From NCBI RefSeq assembly GCF_001552075.1, contig NZ_BCQM01000005.1:124001-188000 (forward strand): 64,000 nucleotides of DNA, given 5' to 3'. Position 1 is the first letter of the stretch. Each line of letters starts with the position of its first letter. Source of the DNA: Arthrobacter luteolus NBRC 107841 (GTDB lineage: Bacteria > Actinomycetota > Actinomycetes > Actinomycetales > Micrococcaceae). Positions 8,601 through 16,721 of the stretch are shown here, piece by piece. Under the pieces are notes generated by a model. The model had not been told where the DNA came from. It saw only the letters and a program-made list of their open reading frames with translations, and ran no database searches. The translations under genes were made by a program, and so were the position numbers.

Positions 8601-11600
8601 GCTTCAGGGGTGACCGGAGTGACGGTGGCCGTGTTGGTGACCGCCGCCGTCGTGCTGGAATCCACTGCCAGCACGAGGCTCAGATCGTTGGCCTTGTCTC
8701 CGGCCCGCAGATCGGATCCATAGCTGCAGATGACCTTGCTGTCCGTCAGCGCTCCACAGGTCCAGTAAGTTCCGGAGGCCGAAACGAAACTGGTGCCGGC
8801 CGGAATGGTATCCGTGACCGTAAACCCGCCACGGGAAACGGACGGCCCCGCATTGCTGACGCTCAGCTTGTACGTGGCCTGCTGCCCGGCCACCATGGAA
8901 CCGGTCAGCTCCTTGCTGAGGACCAGGTCCGCATGGGCGGTGACGGTTGCCGTGGCGGTATCGGTGTTGTTTTCCGGGACCGGGTCATGGGTTTGCCCGG
9001 TGACCCGTGCGGTGTTTGTCAGGACGGCGCCCTGGCCGCCTCCGATGACCGAGTAGGTGACCGTGATCGGCTGGAACGAGGCACCGGATGCCAGTGTCCC
9101 TGTCCGTGTGCACTCCATCGTTCCGATCTGGCAGGTCCAGCCCGTACCGGACATACCGGTGACCGTGGCGGTATTCTGCAGGTCGAAAGTGTCCTTCACT
9201 GTGAACGGTCCGGCTGCTGTATCAGGGCCGTTGTTGGTCACGGTCAGGACCCAGGAGCCGTTCAAACCGGCCACAGGGGCCGTGCCGACCGTCTTCTCGA
9301 TCGAGAGGTCAGCAGAGGCAATCTTCGCTTCCGCGCTGGTGGGCGGTCCGGAGTAGCTCCCGGGCTGGTTGCCGGGTTCACCTGTCCGGTCGGTGCCTGT
9401 GGGCGTTGCCGTGTTGCGGTGTGCGGTTGCCATGCCGACCGCTGCCTCGGTCGCCGGGACGGCCTGGTAGGTGATCGTCAGCGACCGCCCGGAGGGCAGA
9501 TCACCGAGCCTTGCCCAGGTCAGGTTCCGGACTCCGGAAATATTGGGTTCGACGGCGGCTGCAGCGCCGGTGTTGACGCTGACCCGCGCGCTGTCGGCAA
9601 CGTAGGTCCAGTTCTCCGGAAGCGTGTCGGTGGCGCCGGCGGCGAAGGCCGTTCCCCGGCCGGAGTTGGTTACCGTGACCTGCCAGGTGAAAGGCTGTCC
9701 CCGGTAAGCGATGCCGCCGCCGGGAGTGGTCTTGGCGGCGGCCAGCTTCGGGAAGTCCGGTGTGACGGTCGCCGTCGCTTCGGGGCCTGTATAGGTTTGT
9801 CCAGTGTCAGCCGGGTCCGTTCCCGGCAGCGACGTGTAGGACGAAACCTTGGCGGTGTTCCTCAGGCCCGCCGCGGTCAGCTTCCCGGATGCCGCCAGCG
9901 TGGCGTTGTAGGTGAGCTGGACCGTTGCTCCAGGTGCGATCTGGGAGATGGTCCAGGTGATGGTTCCGCCCCCGGTCTGGGGGTCGGCGCCTTGCAGGGT
10001 CCCGCCGTTGCCCAGCGAGGCAGCGTCGACCAGGACATTGGAAGGTACGACGTCGGTGACCACCACGTTGTGGGCGGTGCTGGCGTTGGCGCCGCTCCAG
10101 TTGGTTGCCCGGACGGTGTAGGTGAAGTTCTCGCCGGGTTCCGGCGTGGTGTCGGAGACCACCTTGGTGATGCTGACCTTGGGCTCCAGGACCTTGACGG
10201 TGGCCGAAGCCTTCGGGCCCTCCTCATCGAAGGGATAGGCCGGGGTTGTGGGCGCCGGCTGGCTGACCGTGTCCCAGACCGGGTAGGCCGTGTTGGTCAG
10301 GATTGTCCCGGCTGCTGGTGCTGCGGTGGTGGCCAGCTTTGCCGTGTACTGCACAACGAGGAGCCGTTCCTGGGGGCTTGCCGTGAAATCGCCCAGCAGG
10401 AAGCCGGCCTTTTGTCCGTCGGCGCCCAGATAGGTCGTATTCGCACCCACAGGCGTGATGCTGTTGATGTCGATTCCGGCCGGGAGGGTATCCAGGACTG
10501 TGAGGTTGTAGAAGTTGATGTTGGCGGGAACCGTGGTTGTGACCGTGTACGTAACGGTTTCACCCTTGCGCGCTGAGGCAGGGTTCGCCGTCTTCGTTAC
10601 GGTTGCGCCAGCCACCTTGACTGCGCTTGTTGCCTGGGTGGTGTAGGTCCGGACATCGCCGTCTGCCTGGGGAGCAGTCAGGCTGCTGCCCGCGAGCCGG
10701 ACGGTGTTGGTGTAGATCAGTGACCCGGCCGTCGCGTTTTCCACCTCGGCCGTGTAAGTGCGCACTTCCGAAGCTCCGGGGGCCAGGTCGCCGAGATTCC
10801 AGCTGATGAGGGTGCTGCCGGCCGCGCAGCCGGCCTCCGCGGCAGTGAGGACCCGGTTGTCCAAACCGGTGCTGGTCAGCCGCAGTCCTTCCGGCAGGCA
10901 ATCCGTCAGGACCGCATTGTGCAGCACCGATCCGGAAGCGTTGCGCCCGGTAACGGTGTAGGTGATGACATCGCCGCCCTTGACCGTCTGGCTGGAGGCG
11001 GGGCGGTCGTTGGTTTTGGTGACTCCTGGTGCCGGTTCCACAATGCCGGTCTGGGCGGTGGCGGTCCGGTCTGCCGGGCCGGTCGCCCCCGGGTACGTTC
11101 CGGCGCCGCTCGAGAGGGTCGCGGTGTTGGTCCGGATGGTGCCGGCCGCATTGGCCTGGAGATCGGTAACCACGGCCTCAATGAGCAGGGTGAAAACCTG
11201 CTCCTGGGGTGTGCTGTTCTGATAGGTCCCAAGGTTCAGCGTGACCGTGCCATCGGTTCCCACCGCTGGAGTGGTGCTCCCGGTGTAGCCCGCCGGAACG
11301 GTGGCGCTGACCTTCGGCTGGCCGTTGTCCTGCAGCACTGCGAGGCCAGCGGGCATGGTGTCCTTGAGCACTCCGTTGTACACAGTGGTGCCTGCCGGAA
11401 TGCGGGCGGTGACGGTGTACGTCACCTTTTCCCCGATGGTTGCCTGGGTTGTGGACCCGGGCACCGGTTCCGAACCGGTGTTGCCTGCTTCGCCTACTGC
11501 CGAAGTCACGCCCTTGGCAACGGCAGCAGACGGAACCTGGACCAGCGCATCGTCCCGGACCGGGTCGGGATCCTGATCCAACTTGTCCACAGAAGTGTCA

Positions 11601-13738
11601 ATGTTCTCGCCGGGGTAGTGCGTGACGGTGCCGCCCAGGTTGGTGGCTGCTTCGTAGGAACGGACGTGAGCCGTGTTCGTCAACCGCTCGGAAACGCCCA
11701 GGTAGGAGGGCATCGTGACCTCGTAGGTCAGATCATGGCTGGCACGCGGTGCGATGTCAGCGATATTCCAGGTCAAGGCGCTGTGGTCCGCATTGCCCGC
11801 GAAGGTGGGGTGTCCGGCTGCTCCGGGGTCGGTGCAGGTGCCGCCGCCCGGATTGGTGACGTCGGTGCAGCGGATTTCTTCCGGGAGCACATCCCAGACC
11901 TGAACGTTGCTCACAGCACGGGAGGAGGTGTTACCCACTGCAAGCGTGTAGGTCACGTTGTCTCCCTGCCGCACCTGGGCCGAGGACGCTGACTTCGCGA
12001 TGCTCACCGGGGTTTTTTCGGTCAGGAAATTGACCTCATCGCGGTGCGAACGGGCCTGGCCCGCGGTGTTAGTGGCACGCAGCTTGGCCAGGTTCCCGGT
12101 CTTGTCCCCGGTCTGGGCCGGAGCGGCATTAACGATCGCGCTGAAGACAACGGTGAAGACGCTGCCGGCCGGAACTACCCGGCTTCCGCTGACGTCATCG
12201 CCCAAGGTCCAGGTGAGCAGGCCCTGGTCCGCACTGAACTGTGCCCGGGGGGTGAACCCGGACACCGTGGCGGAGCCATCCTCGTAGGTGAGGTTGGCGG
12301 GCAGGAAGTCAGTTACAACGGCGTTGCGGGTTTCCACGGCGCTGGAGAACTTCACCTGGATCTCAAAGCAGACGCGGTCACCCTTGGCGAACGTGACGTC
12401 CTCTGCCCCGGTCGGGTCGGCACGGTACTCGGCGCTCGAACACGTCATCGGAGCGGAATCGAGTCCGATCCTCTTAGTCAGCGACTCGGCGTCGGTGTTC
12501 AGGCCAGCCGACGACGGATCGGTCACGCTGATTGTTCCGGCATCCACGGTATTCGCCGGGATCGGGGTGGTGTCCGCTGTCTGGGAGACCTTGTTTTCGA
12601 AGGAGTCGCCGGCGGAGGTCGGAGTATTGTTCAGCGAGCCGCCGCTGTAGTCCTTCCGCATGAGGGCTTTGTACGTCAGCGTGATGCTGCCGTTGGCATC
12701 AACCTGGACGTTCGGTTCGAATTTCAGCGTGAAGGTGCCGGCCGCCGGGTCATGGGTGACAGAGGTGTAGGGAACCGAGGGCTCATGACCGCTCAGCCCG
12801 CAATCAGCGGGTTGTCCGGTGTAGGTACCCAGTGGGCACAATCCGTCAGGAAGGACGTCGGTGATGACGATGCCGTTGCTGGACGCGTACTCGCTGGCAT
12901 CGAGCCGGAGTGTATAGGTGACGACCTCGCCGGCATCGAATTTCTGCACGTTGGAGGACTTGAGGATGCGCAGGTCGTGCACGGTCACGGTGTGCTGGGC
13001 CTTTGTCGTCACCGCGGGCGGACCATCGGCTTCCACCTTGCCGGAGTACCGGCCGGCGGCTTCCACATAGTTGGTGGCCTCGTCGCCACCATCCACCTGA
13101 CGGGTCGGGGCGCCGGTGTTGTTGTCCAGGTTGGCGGCCTGAAGCAGGCTTTCAGGGGCGGCAGCATTTGTGAACAGGGTGTTCTCCAGCAGCGGTACGC
13201 CGGCGGCATAACGGATCTCGGTGACCTGGCCGGTAGCCATGGTGCCCAGTTCCCAGACAACCTTCGTGTAAACACCGGCCGGGTATCCCGCAGGATTCTG
13301 GACCGTCTCCACCGACTTCGGGACGATGCAGGAGGCAACAACGGGTGTTCCGGTCAGCCAGGGGGCTCCGGAATATTCGATCGATCCGCTGTTATCCACG
13401 GCTCCGCATCCGAGGAATTCGAGGTTTGCGGGCAGATAGTCCGTGACCAGTACACCGTCGGTAGCAGCGAAGGAGTTATTGGTGACCTTGACCGTGTACA
13501 CGGTGGTCTGGGTATGCACTCCGCGAAGGAGTTCCGCTTCAGGGCTGGGCTCGGACTTGGCAACTTCCAGGGCAGTCACGGCCGTTGATACCGGGCCGCT
13601 GGCTGCTGAGGCGGAGAAGCTTGTGGTCCGGGCCGTGCCGTCCGGGGCGAAGGCGGGCACCGTGCGCGGGTTCGTGTTGGAGTACACATCGGCATTGTTG
13701 CTGAACGTGTTGCCCACCGGATGGCTGGCGGGGTCCAC
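5669..13738 (-). CDS. giant DUF11-repeat surface protein, LADTG anchor (main body)
   Basis: 2689 codons of a surface protein built of about 18 DUF11 (isopeptide/adhesin-type) repeats of 110-150 residues. Each repeat shows K-x-(V/A)-x-x-G-x-x-x-TYT, VTN-x-GPS, VTDTLPAG, FVSA-x-G-x-GW-x-C and NTA-x-V. The C-terminus has the sorting signal LADTG, a hydrophobic stretch (MLMLWAGLLILLAGAGVLWL) and ERRRR, which fits cell-wall attachment by a class E (LAxTG) sortase. The body has no signal peptide of its own. GTG at 13738 is only the first in-frame start after an in-frame TAA at 13811-13813, and the same frame continues upstream into a signal peptide. As read, export would need readthrough, so the gene may be a pseudogene. 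Similar proteins act as stalks or adhesins; this one is uncharacterised. Confidence 0.85.
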   Translation of the reverse strand: MDPASHPVGNTFSNNADVYSNTNPRTVPAFAPDGTARTTSFSASAASGPVSTAVTALEVAKSEPSPEAELLRGVHTQTTVYTVKVTNNSFAATDGVLVTDYLPANLEFLGCGAVDNSGSIEYSGAPWLTGTPVVASCIVPKSVETVQNPAGYPAGVYTKVVWELGTMATGQVTEIRYAAGVPLLENTLFTNAAAPESLLQAANLDNNTGAPTRQVDGGDEATNYVEAAGRYSGKVEADGPPAVTTKAQHTVTVHDLRILKSSNVQKFDAGEVVTYTLRLDASEYASSNGIVITDVLPDGLCPLGTYTGQPADCGLSGHEPSVPYTSVTHDPAAGTFTLKFEPNVQVDANGSITLTYKALMRKDYSGGSLNNTPTSAGDSFENKVSQTADTTPIPANTVDAGTISVTDPSSAGLNTDAESLTKRIGLDSAPMTCSSAEYRADPTGAEDVTFAKGDRVCFEIQVKFSSAVETRNAVVTDFLPANLTYEDGSATVSGFTPRAQFSADQGLLTWTLGDDVSGSRVVPAGSVFTVVFSAIVNAAPAQTGDKTGNLAKLRATNTAGQARSHRDEVNFLTEKTPVSIAKSASSAQVRQGDNVTYTLAVGNTSSRAVSNVQVWDVLPEEIRCTDVTNPGGGTCTDPGAAGHPTFAGNADHSALTWNIADIAPRASHDLTYEVTMPSYLGVSERLTNTAHVRSYEAATNLGGTVTHYPGENIDTSVDKLDQDPDPVRDDALVQVPSAAVAKGVTSAVGEAGNTGSEPVPGSTTQATIGEKVTYTVTARIPAGTTVYNGVLKDTMPAGLAVLQDNGQPKVSATVPAGYTGSTTPAVGTDGTVTLNLGTYQNSTPQEQVFTLLIEAVVTDLQANAAGTIRTNTATLSSGAGTYPGATGPADRTATAQTGIVEPAPGVTKTNDRPASSQTVKGGDVITYTVTGRNASGSVLHNAVLTDCLPEGLRLTSTGLDNRVLTAAEAGCAAGSTLISWNLGDLAPGASEVRTYTAEVENATAGSLIYTNTVRLAGSSLTAPQADGDVRTYTTQATSAVKVAGATVTKTANPASARKGETVTYTVTTTVPANINFYNLTVLDTLPAGIDINSITPVGANTTYLGADGQKAGFLLGDFTASPQERLLVVQYTAKLATTAAPAAGTILTNTAYPVWDTVSQPAPTTPAYPFDEEGPKASATVKVLEPKVSITKVVSDTTPEPGENFTYTVRATNWSGANASTAHNVVVTDVVPSNVLVDAASLGNGGTLQGADPQTGGGTITWTISQIAPGATVQLTYNATLAASGKLTAAGLRNTAKVSSYTSLPGTDPADTGQTYTGPEATATVTPDFPKLAAAKTTPGGGIAYRGQPFTWQVTVTNSGRGTAFAAGATDTLPENWTYVADSARVSVNTGAAAAVEPNISGVRNLTWARLGDLPSGRSLTITYQAVPATEAAVGMATAHRNTATPTGTDRTGEPGNQPGSYSGPPTSAEAKIASADLSIEKTVGTAPVAGLNGSWVLTVTNNGPDTAAGPFTVKDTFDLQNTATVTGMSGTGWTCQIGTMECTRTGTLASGASFQPITVTYSVIGGGQGAVLTNTARVTGQTHDPVPENNTDTATATVTAHADLVLSKELTGSMVAGQQATYKLSVSNAGPSVSRGGFTVTDTIPAGTSFVSASGTYWTCGALTDSKVICSYGSDLRAGDKANDLSLVLAVDSSTTAAVTNTATVTPVTPEAPDGEPQPTGNNTDTATATPGQVTDLGITKVLSSQDLVAGQQATYTVAVTNYGPSAARDVVVTDQLDPRLTFVSASGSDWTCSAVDQDVSCAYTANGGVLTPASPAVPTSFDLTVLVSASSGGASIANTASVSTSTPETGPAPNTSTSTGPTTARADLALAKSHTDAAVAGQNLAYTLVVSNNGPSNSSLAAGGGSLAVTDTLPAGMSFVSASAGWSCTTAGQLVACNYPGSLAPGGTISLVMTVAIAADVQGQLSNTAYVTGDGTVPDPDPANNHSTDPTTVLRESALSLVKTLDTPAPVVAGTTAQFTLQAANAGPGNAESVTVRDTLPQYLTFVSASGAGWSCEAHGQDVLCERPTAALGAQPPITVLAAVDPAVPVSPANGVLTVQNVAELTSGTPSTVTNPAPVDVPIIASADLELTKAPSAAVVEAGTTMDWALAVSNNGPSTATGPLTVTDTLPAGQSFVSAAGTGWICTPGAAPTGHDPQQSISCTYAGSLAPGESAEPLVLTVMVAADAAEADMVNTAVVSSPTPDPAPANNTGTATVSVDRVLSLDIAKSHVGNGTVGEVKDFRLTVTNTGTSDVQDVQVTDVLPDGLTFESATGNGWTCTEASGTISCDHPGTLAPGESADDIIVTVMVEPAAYPSAVNTAAASSTDPDLPGSVTTDDRLDVDPSAALALNKVHNDGFAVGSQGTYTLTVTNTGPTATPGPVVLSDDLPDSLRFVSAAGDGWSCTATDQLLDCALPGELAVGASAELVLTVDVLAAAYPEVENTATASAPGSPPVSSTDTAPVLPLVDWNIKKELAGYSNHQADYLITVTNTGQNTSVSPVRVTDNLPAGLEFVSAEGTGWTCPPAGSLVECLHDAGIAPGESRELTVSAKVTAAPGTVVENVASITGGGGSSAGFPVPPVEPGPALPLDKDPSAESGPALVEATTDGKLADTGSSGMLMLWAGLLILLAGAGVLWLERRRRGTPA

Positions 13739-13810
13739 GGTAACGCTGAAGCTGATTCCGTTTGAATCGTTGGGCTGCAGGTCGAAGGCATCACGCCAAA
13801 TGAGGGTGGT

Positions 13811-14110
13811 TTACCCTGGGAGGGGCTTGTCTGCGATCACCAGCGGCTCGTTGCCTGCCGGTGTGGTGCTCCCCGGGACGTAACCGACGCCTGCGGGCAG
13901 GACATCCCGGAAGGAGACGTTGTACTGCGCTGCGCTGCCTGTGTTGGTGGCCGTGAGGGTGTAGGGCATGGACCCATTAACGAGGACGGTGTCCGGTGCC
14001 TCCTTCCCCAGGGACAACCCGGTGTCGGCAGCTGCGGCCGGCAGGGCCGGCACCACCAGTCCGGTTACCAGAACGGAAAAGGACAGCAGCAGAGCAAGCA
14101 ACCTGCGCAA
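13811..14110 (-). CDS. signal peptide and first half-repeat of the same surface protein
   Basis: 99 codons: a Sec signal peptide (MRRLLALLLSFSVLVTGLV, then PALPAAAA with a likely AxA cleavage site) followed by the first part of a DUF11 repeat (SMPYTLTATNTGSAAQYNV, DVLPAGVGYVPG). It ends at TAA 13811-13813. The next codons, in the same frame without any shift, read TTLIWRDAFDLQPNDSNG and continue the repeat into the 2689-codon body. The TAA differs by one base from CAA, AAA or GAA, so a single substitution or base-calling error is the simplest explanation. Start TTG at 14110 with a weak GGGGG upstream. Confidence 0.75.
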   Translation of the reverse strand: MRRLLALLLSFSVLVTGLVVPALPAAAADTGLSLGKEAPDTVLVNGSMPYTLTATNTGSAAQYNVSFRDVLPAGVGYVPGSTTPAGNEPLVIADKPLPG

Positions 14111-14129
14111 AAGGGGCCCCCAGAAAAAT

Positions 14130-14249
14130 TCCGCAATTTGTTAGGTTCAAAGAGCGGTTTGGATACAAACAGCACTATTCTACGAGGGGTGCAGGGGTTG
14201 ATCTGTATTATGAACCGGGCTTTACCGTATCTTGCGCTAAAATTGCGGA
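14130..14249. promoter_or_regulatory. upstream region of surface-protein gene with split inverted repeat
   Basis: AT-richer than its surroundings. TCCGCAATTT (14130-14139) and its exact reverse complement AAATTGCGGA (14240-14249) bracket 100 bases. The pair could be two operator half-sites or two sites for one regulator upstream of the adhesin gene. Confidence 0.35.
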
Positions 14250-14300
14250 TTTAAGGTGAATTCGCAGGTCACAGGCCGTCGTAATCAGGGGCACTCGGCA

Positions 14301-15776
14301 TCAGGCCGGGTCCAGGTCCCGGACAGCCGGGCCTTCCAGCAGCTCACCCGAGGCGCTGAAGCGCGAGCCATGCAGTGGGCAGTCCCAGGAAGTTTCGGCG
14401 TCATTCCAGCTAAGGATGCCATGCAGATGCGGGCAGATGGCGGACCGCCGGGTTGTCACGCCGTTGATAGTACAAACTGCTACCGGGGACCCGCCTTCCC
14501 GCACAACAATGCCAAGCCCTTCACCTGGCGCGGCATCGGTGCTGCGGGCCAGCCCACCGGCCCAGCCGCTGATCATCTGCAGTGCCACTTCGGTGTTGTC
14601 TTTCATGGTCGTCACGGCATCGGGGACGCTGATCCTGGCTTTAAAGAGATTCCCGGCAGGATCCGGCCCGCCCAGGATCCGGGAGCTGATTGAGAGGGCA
14701 GCAGCCACGCCGTTGGTCATTCCCCATTTGTTGAACCCGGTCGCAGCGTAGATCCGCCGTCCAAGCACCGGGAGCTCTCCCACGTACGGGACGGCCGCCG
14801 CCGGCTGGTAGTCCTGCGCAGACCACTGATAGTGCGCTTCCTCCACAGCAAAGTGCCCGCGGGTCCAGCGGGAGATATCCGCCAGCCGGTCCCTGGTGTG
14901 GGCGGCCCGGCCCACAGGATGCCCATTCCCGCCAACCAGGAGGTACCTGCCGCCTCCTGCTTCCGCCGTCCGCAGTGATCTGGCCGGCTGATCCACGGAG
15001 AGGTACATGCCTTCCGGCACCGGGCCGGTCACGGGGAAAGCTGCGGCGTAGGAACGCATCGGCTTCACAACGGCGAAGTATCCGCCGCGGTCCAGAATCG
15101 GAATTCCTGTTGCCAGGACGGCAGAATCGGCCTCCAGATCGCCCGCGGCAGTCACGACCCGTATCCGGTCGCCGGTATGCCTCACATCCGTGACGCGGAT
15201 TCCCTGCACCAGCACCCCCGACCGCCGCCTCAATTCCGCGGCAAGTGCAGCCAGTGCTTCGATCGGGTGGAACTGGGCCTGGCCAGGGAGTTTCAGGGCA
15301 GCCTGGACGGGGAAGGGGAGCCCGGTTTCCTTGCTGCTTTGAACAGTCAGGCCCGCAGCACGGCAGGCATCCCGTTCCTCCGCCAGGACGGACGCACCCT
15401 GGTCCGTGACGGCGTAGGTCCAGGCATCTCGCACCTCATAACTGACCCCTGCATCGGTGCAGAACTGCAGCAGCCAATCCTTTCCCCGCCGGTTTGCGTC
15501 GAGGTATTCGGTAGCGGTTCCGGTGTTGTGATGCTTTGCCACCGCGGAAACCACACTGCCCTGCAGCAGGCTGACTTTTGCCGTCGTGTGGCCGGTGGTG
15601 ACCGCCCCGGCCTGGCGTGCCTCAAGCACCGCCACCCGCTGGCCGCCCCGGGCCAGCAGGACGGCGCACACCAGGCCGGTGAGTCCGGCTCCGATAACCA
15701 CCGTGTCATAGGACGTGCCCGGGGCGAAGGGGTCCGTGGGAATGGCTGGCGCGGTATCGATCCAAAGGGACTCCAT
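14301..15776 (-). CDS. FAD-dependent oxidoreductase with C-terminal Rieske domain
   Basis: 491 residues. A DadA-like FAD domain starts with VVIGAGLTG (dinucleotide motif 29-34), and a Rieske [2Fe-2S] domain occupies the last 90 residues with ligands C448, H450 and C466, H469 (CPHLHG ... CPLHGSRF). The domain pair oxidises an amine or amino-acid-like substrate and passes electrons to the cluster; the true substrate is unknown. ATG at 15776 has AGGAAGGA 5 nt upstream, so a 68-codon upstream extension of the frame is not used. Divergent from the DUF4383 gene. Confidence 0.88.
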   Translation of the reverse strand: MESLWIDTAPAIPTDPFAPGTSYDTVVIGAGLTGLVCAVLLARGGQRVAVLEARQAGAVTTGHTTAKVSLLQGSVVSAVAKHHNTGTATEYLDANRRGKDWLLQFCTDAGVSYEVRDAWTYAVTDQGASVLAEERDACRAAGLTVQSSKETGLPFPVQAALKLPGQAQFHPIEALAALAAELRRRSGVLVQGIRVTDVRHTGDRIRVVTAAGDLEADSAVLATGIPILDRGGYFAVVKPMRSYAAAFPVTGPVPEGMYLSVDQPARSLRTAEAGGGRYLLVGGNGHPVGRAAHTRDRLADISRWTRGHFAVEEAHYQWSAQDYQPAAAVPYVGELPVLGRRIYAATGFNKWGMTNGVAAALSISSRILGGPDPAGNLFKARISVPDAVTTMKDNTEVALQMISGWAGGLARSTDAAPGEGLGIVVREGGSPVAVCTINGVTTRRSAICPHLHGILSWNDAETSWDCPLHGSRFSASGELLEGPAVRDLDPA

Positions 15777-15978
15777 GACGGTCCTTCCTGGGCGGGCCTC
15801 CAGCCCACAGGTTCGGAGGCCATCCGTCAAGGTTCCTGCCCGCTCCGGTCGCCACCCCCGAAGGGAGATAGTAAGCCTACTTCCCAACCGGCAGTGACTG
15901 TGCCACAGTTTAATGCGTACGATTACGGGCCTCCGTATGGCCGGAGTCCACACTCTCCGCCGGAGATAGGAGTTGGCC

Positions 15979-16476
15979 ATGTCATACGCAAGCAGCAGTC
16001 AAGGGCTTTCCGCCCGAAGGACAACCGCCCAAGTGGCAGCCCTTGTTTTTGGCATTGTTTTCCTGGTGATCGGCGTCCTTGGTTTTATCCCCGGAATAAC
16101 CACTAACTACAGTGCGCTCTACTTTTCCGGCTACGATTCCGAGGCCGTCCTGCTTGGAGTTTTCCAGGTTTCCGTGCTGCACAATGTGGTTCACCTCCTC
16201 CTTGGATTCCTGGGGTTGTGGATGGCCAGAACACATTCATCCGCCAAGACGTACCTCATCGGTGCTGGCGTCCTGTACCTGCTCCTGTTTATTTACGGAT
16301 TGATCATTCCGCTGAACGGGGCCTGGAACTTTGTGCCGTTTAACTGGGCGGACAACTGGCTGCACCTTGGACTGGGAGCCGTGATGATCATTCTCGGTTT
16401 CGTTCTCGGGGATCAGCGCGTCCGCAGCGGAAGCGGCAGCCGGGGCTCCCCCGGAGAAGGCAGCATTCCGAACTAG
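15979..16476 (+). CDS. DUF4383 membrane protein
   Basis: 165 residues with four predicted membrane helices (VAALVFGIVFLVIGVLGF, NVVHLLLGFLGLWMA, YLIGAGVLYLLLFIYGLI, LHLGLGAVMIILGFVLG) and a short Gly/Ser-rich cytosolic tail. Matches the character of DUF4383, a family common in Actinobacteria; function unknown. ATG at 15979 is preceded by AGGAG at 6 nt. Confidence 0.85.
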   Translation: MSYASSSQGLSARRTTAQVAALVFGIVFLVIGVLGFIPGITTNYSALYFSGYDSEAVLLGVFQVSVLHNVVHLLLGFLGLWMARTHSSAKTYLIGAGVLYLLLFIYGLIIPLNGAWNFVPFNWADNWLHLGLGAVMIILGFVLGDQRVRSGSGSRGSPGEGSIPN

Positions 16477-16488
16477 CAGCAGGTTCAA

Positions 16489-16520
16489 CGGAAGGCACGG
16501 CTGGAAAGCCGTGCCTTCCG
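16489..16520. terminator. hairpin after DUF4383 gene
   Basis: Thirteen-bp perfect stem CGGAAGGCACGGC / GCCGTGCCTTCCG with loop TGGAAA, 12 bases past the stop codon. No long T-run. Confidence 0.75.
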
Positions 16521-16631
16521 TATGTGTGTATTTCCCGGCGGGGGTCCGGCAATTTTAGTGTTACCTCAGTTTCGGCGTCCTGCCTCTCCAGGTTGTAAAT
16601 TAGGAAGCACGCTTAGAAAGGAGCTGGGTCC

Positions 16632-16721
16632 GTGCCGAACGAGCCGACTCTTGCTTTTCCCCGGGCAATGGGGTCCATGATGCCCCTCGCTGGAAGCCGC
16701 AGCACCGGAGGTGGTTCATGA
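16632..16721 (+). CDS. 29-residue micro-ORF, translationally coupled to the next gene
   Basis: GTG at 16632 lies 8 nt after a strong AAAGGAG. The 29 codons (MPNEPTLAFPRAMG then SMMPLAGSRSTGGGS) end in a TGA at 16719-16721 that overlaps the ATG of the acyl-CoA-dehydrogenase-like gene as ATGA. The peptide has no membrane segment, no Cys cluster, and a Gly/Ser tail. It may be a leader that loads ribosomes onto the operon, or a small functional or precursor peptide. The downstream gene also has its own GGAGG inside the micro-ORF. Family unknown. Confidence 0.5.
   Translation: MPNEPTLAFPRAMGSMMPLAGSRSTGGGS

Noticed and set aside
8933-10576. Long + strand open frame (over 500 codons) and several others through 6.2-13.6 kb opposite the surface-protein gene
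   Set aside because: They are antisense to the repeated, GC-rich DUF11 coding sequence. Their products are Gly/Arg-rich low complexity with no family motifs, and length follows from codon bias of the true strand.
5669-13738. DUF11 repeat array considered as DNA-level CRISPR or satellite
   Set aside because: Repeats are 330-450 bases, diverged at DNA level and preserved at protein level; no short identical repeats with spacers.
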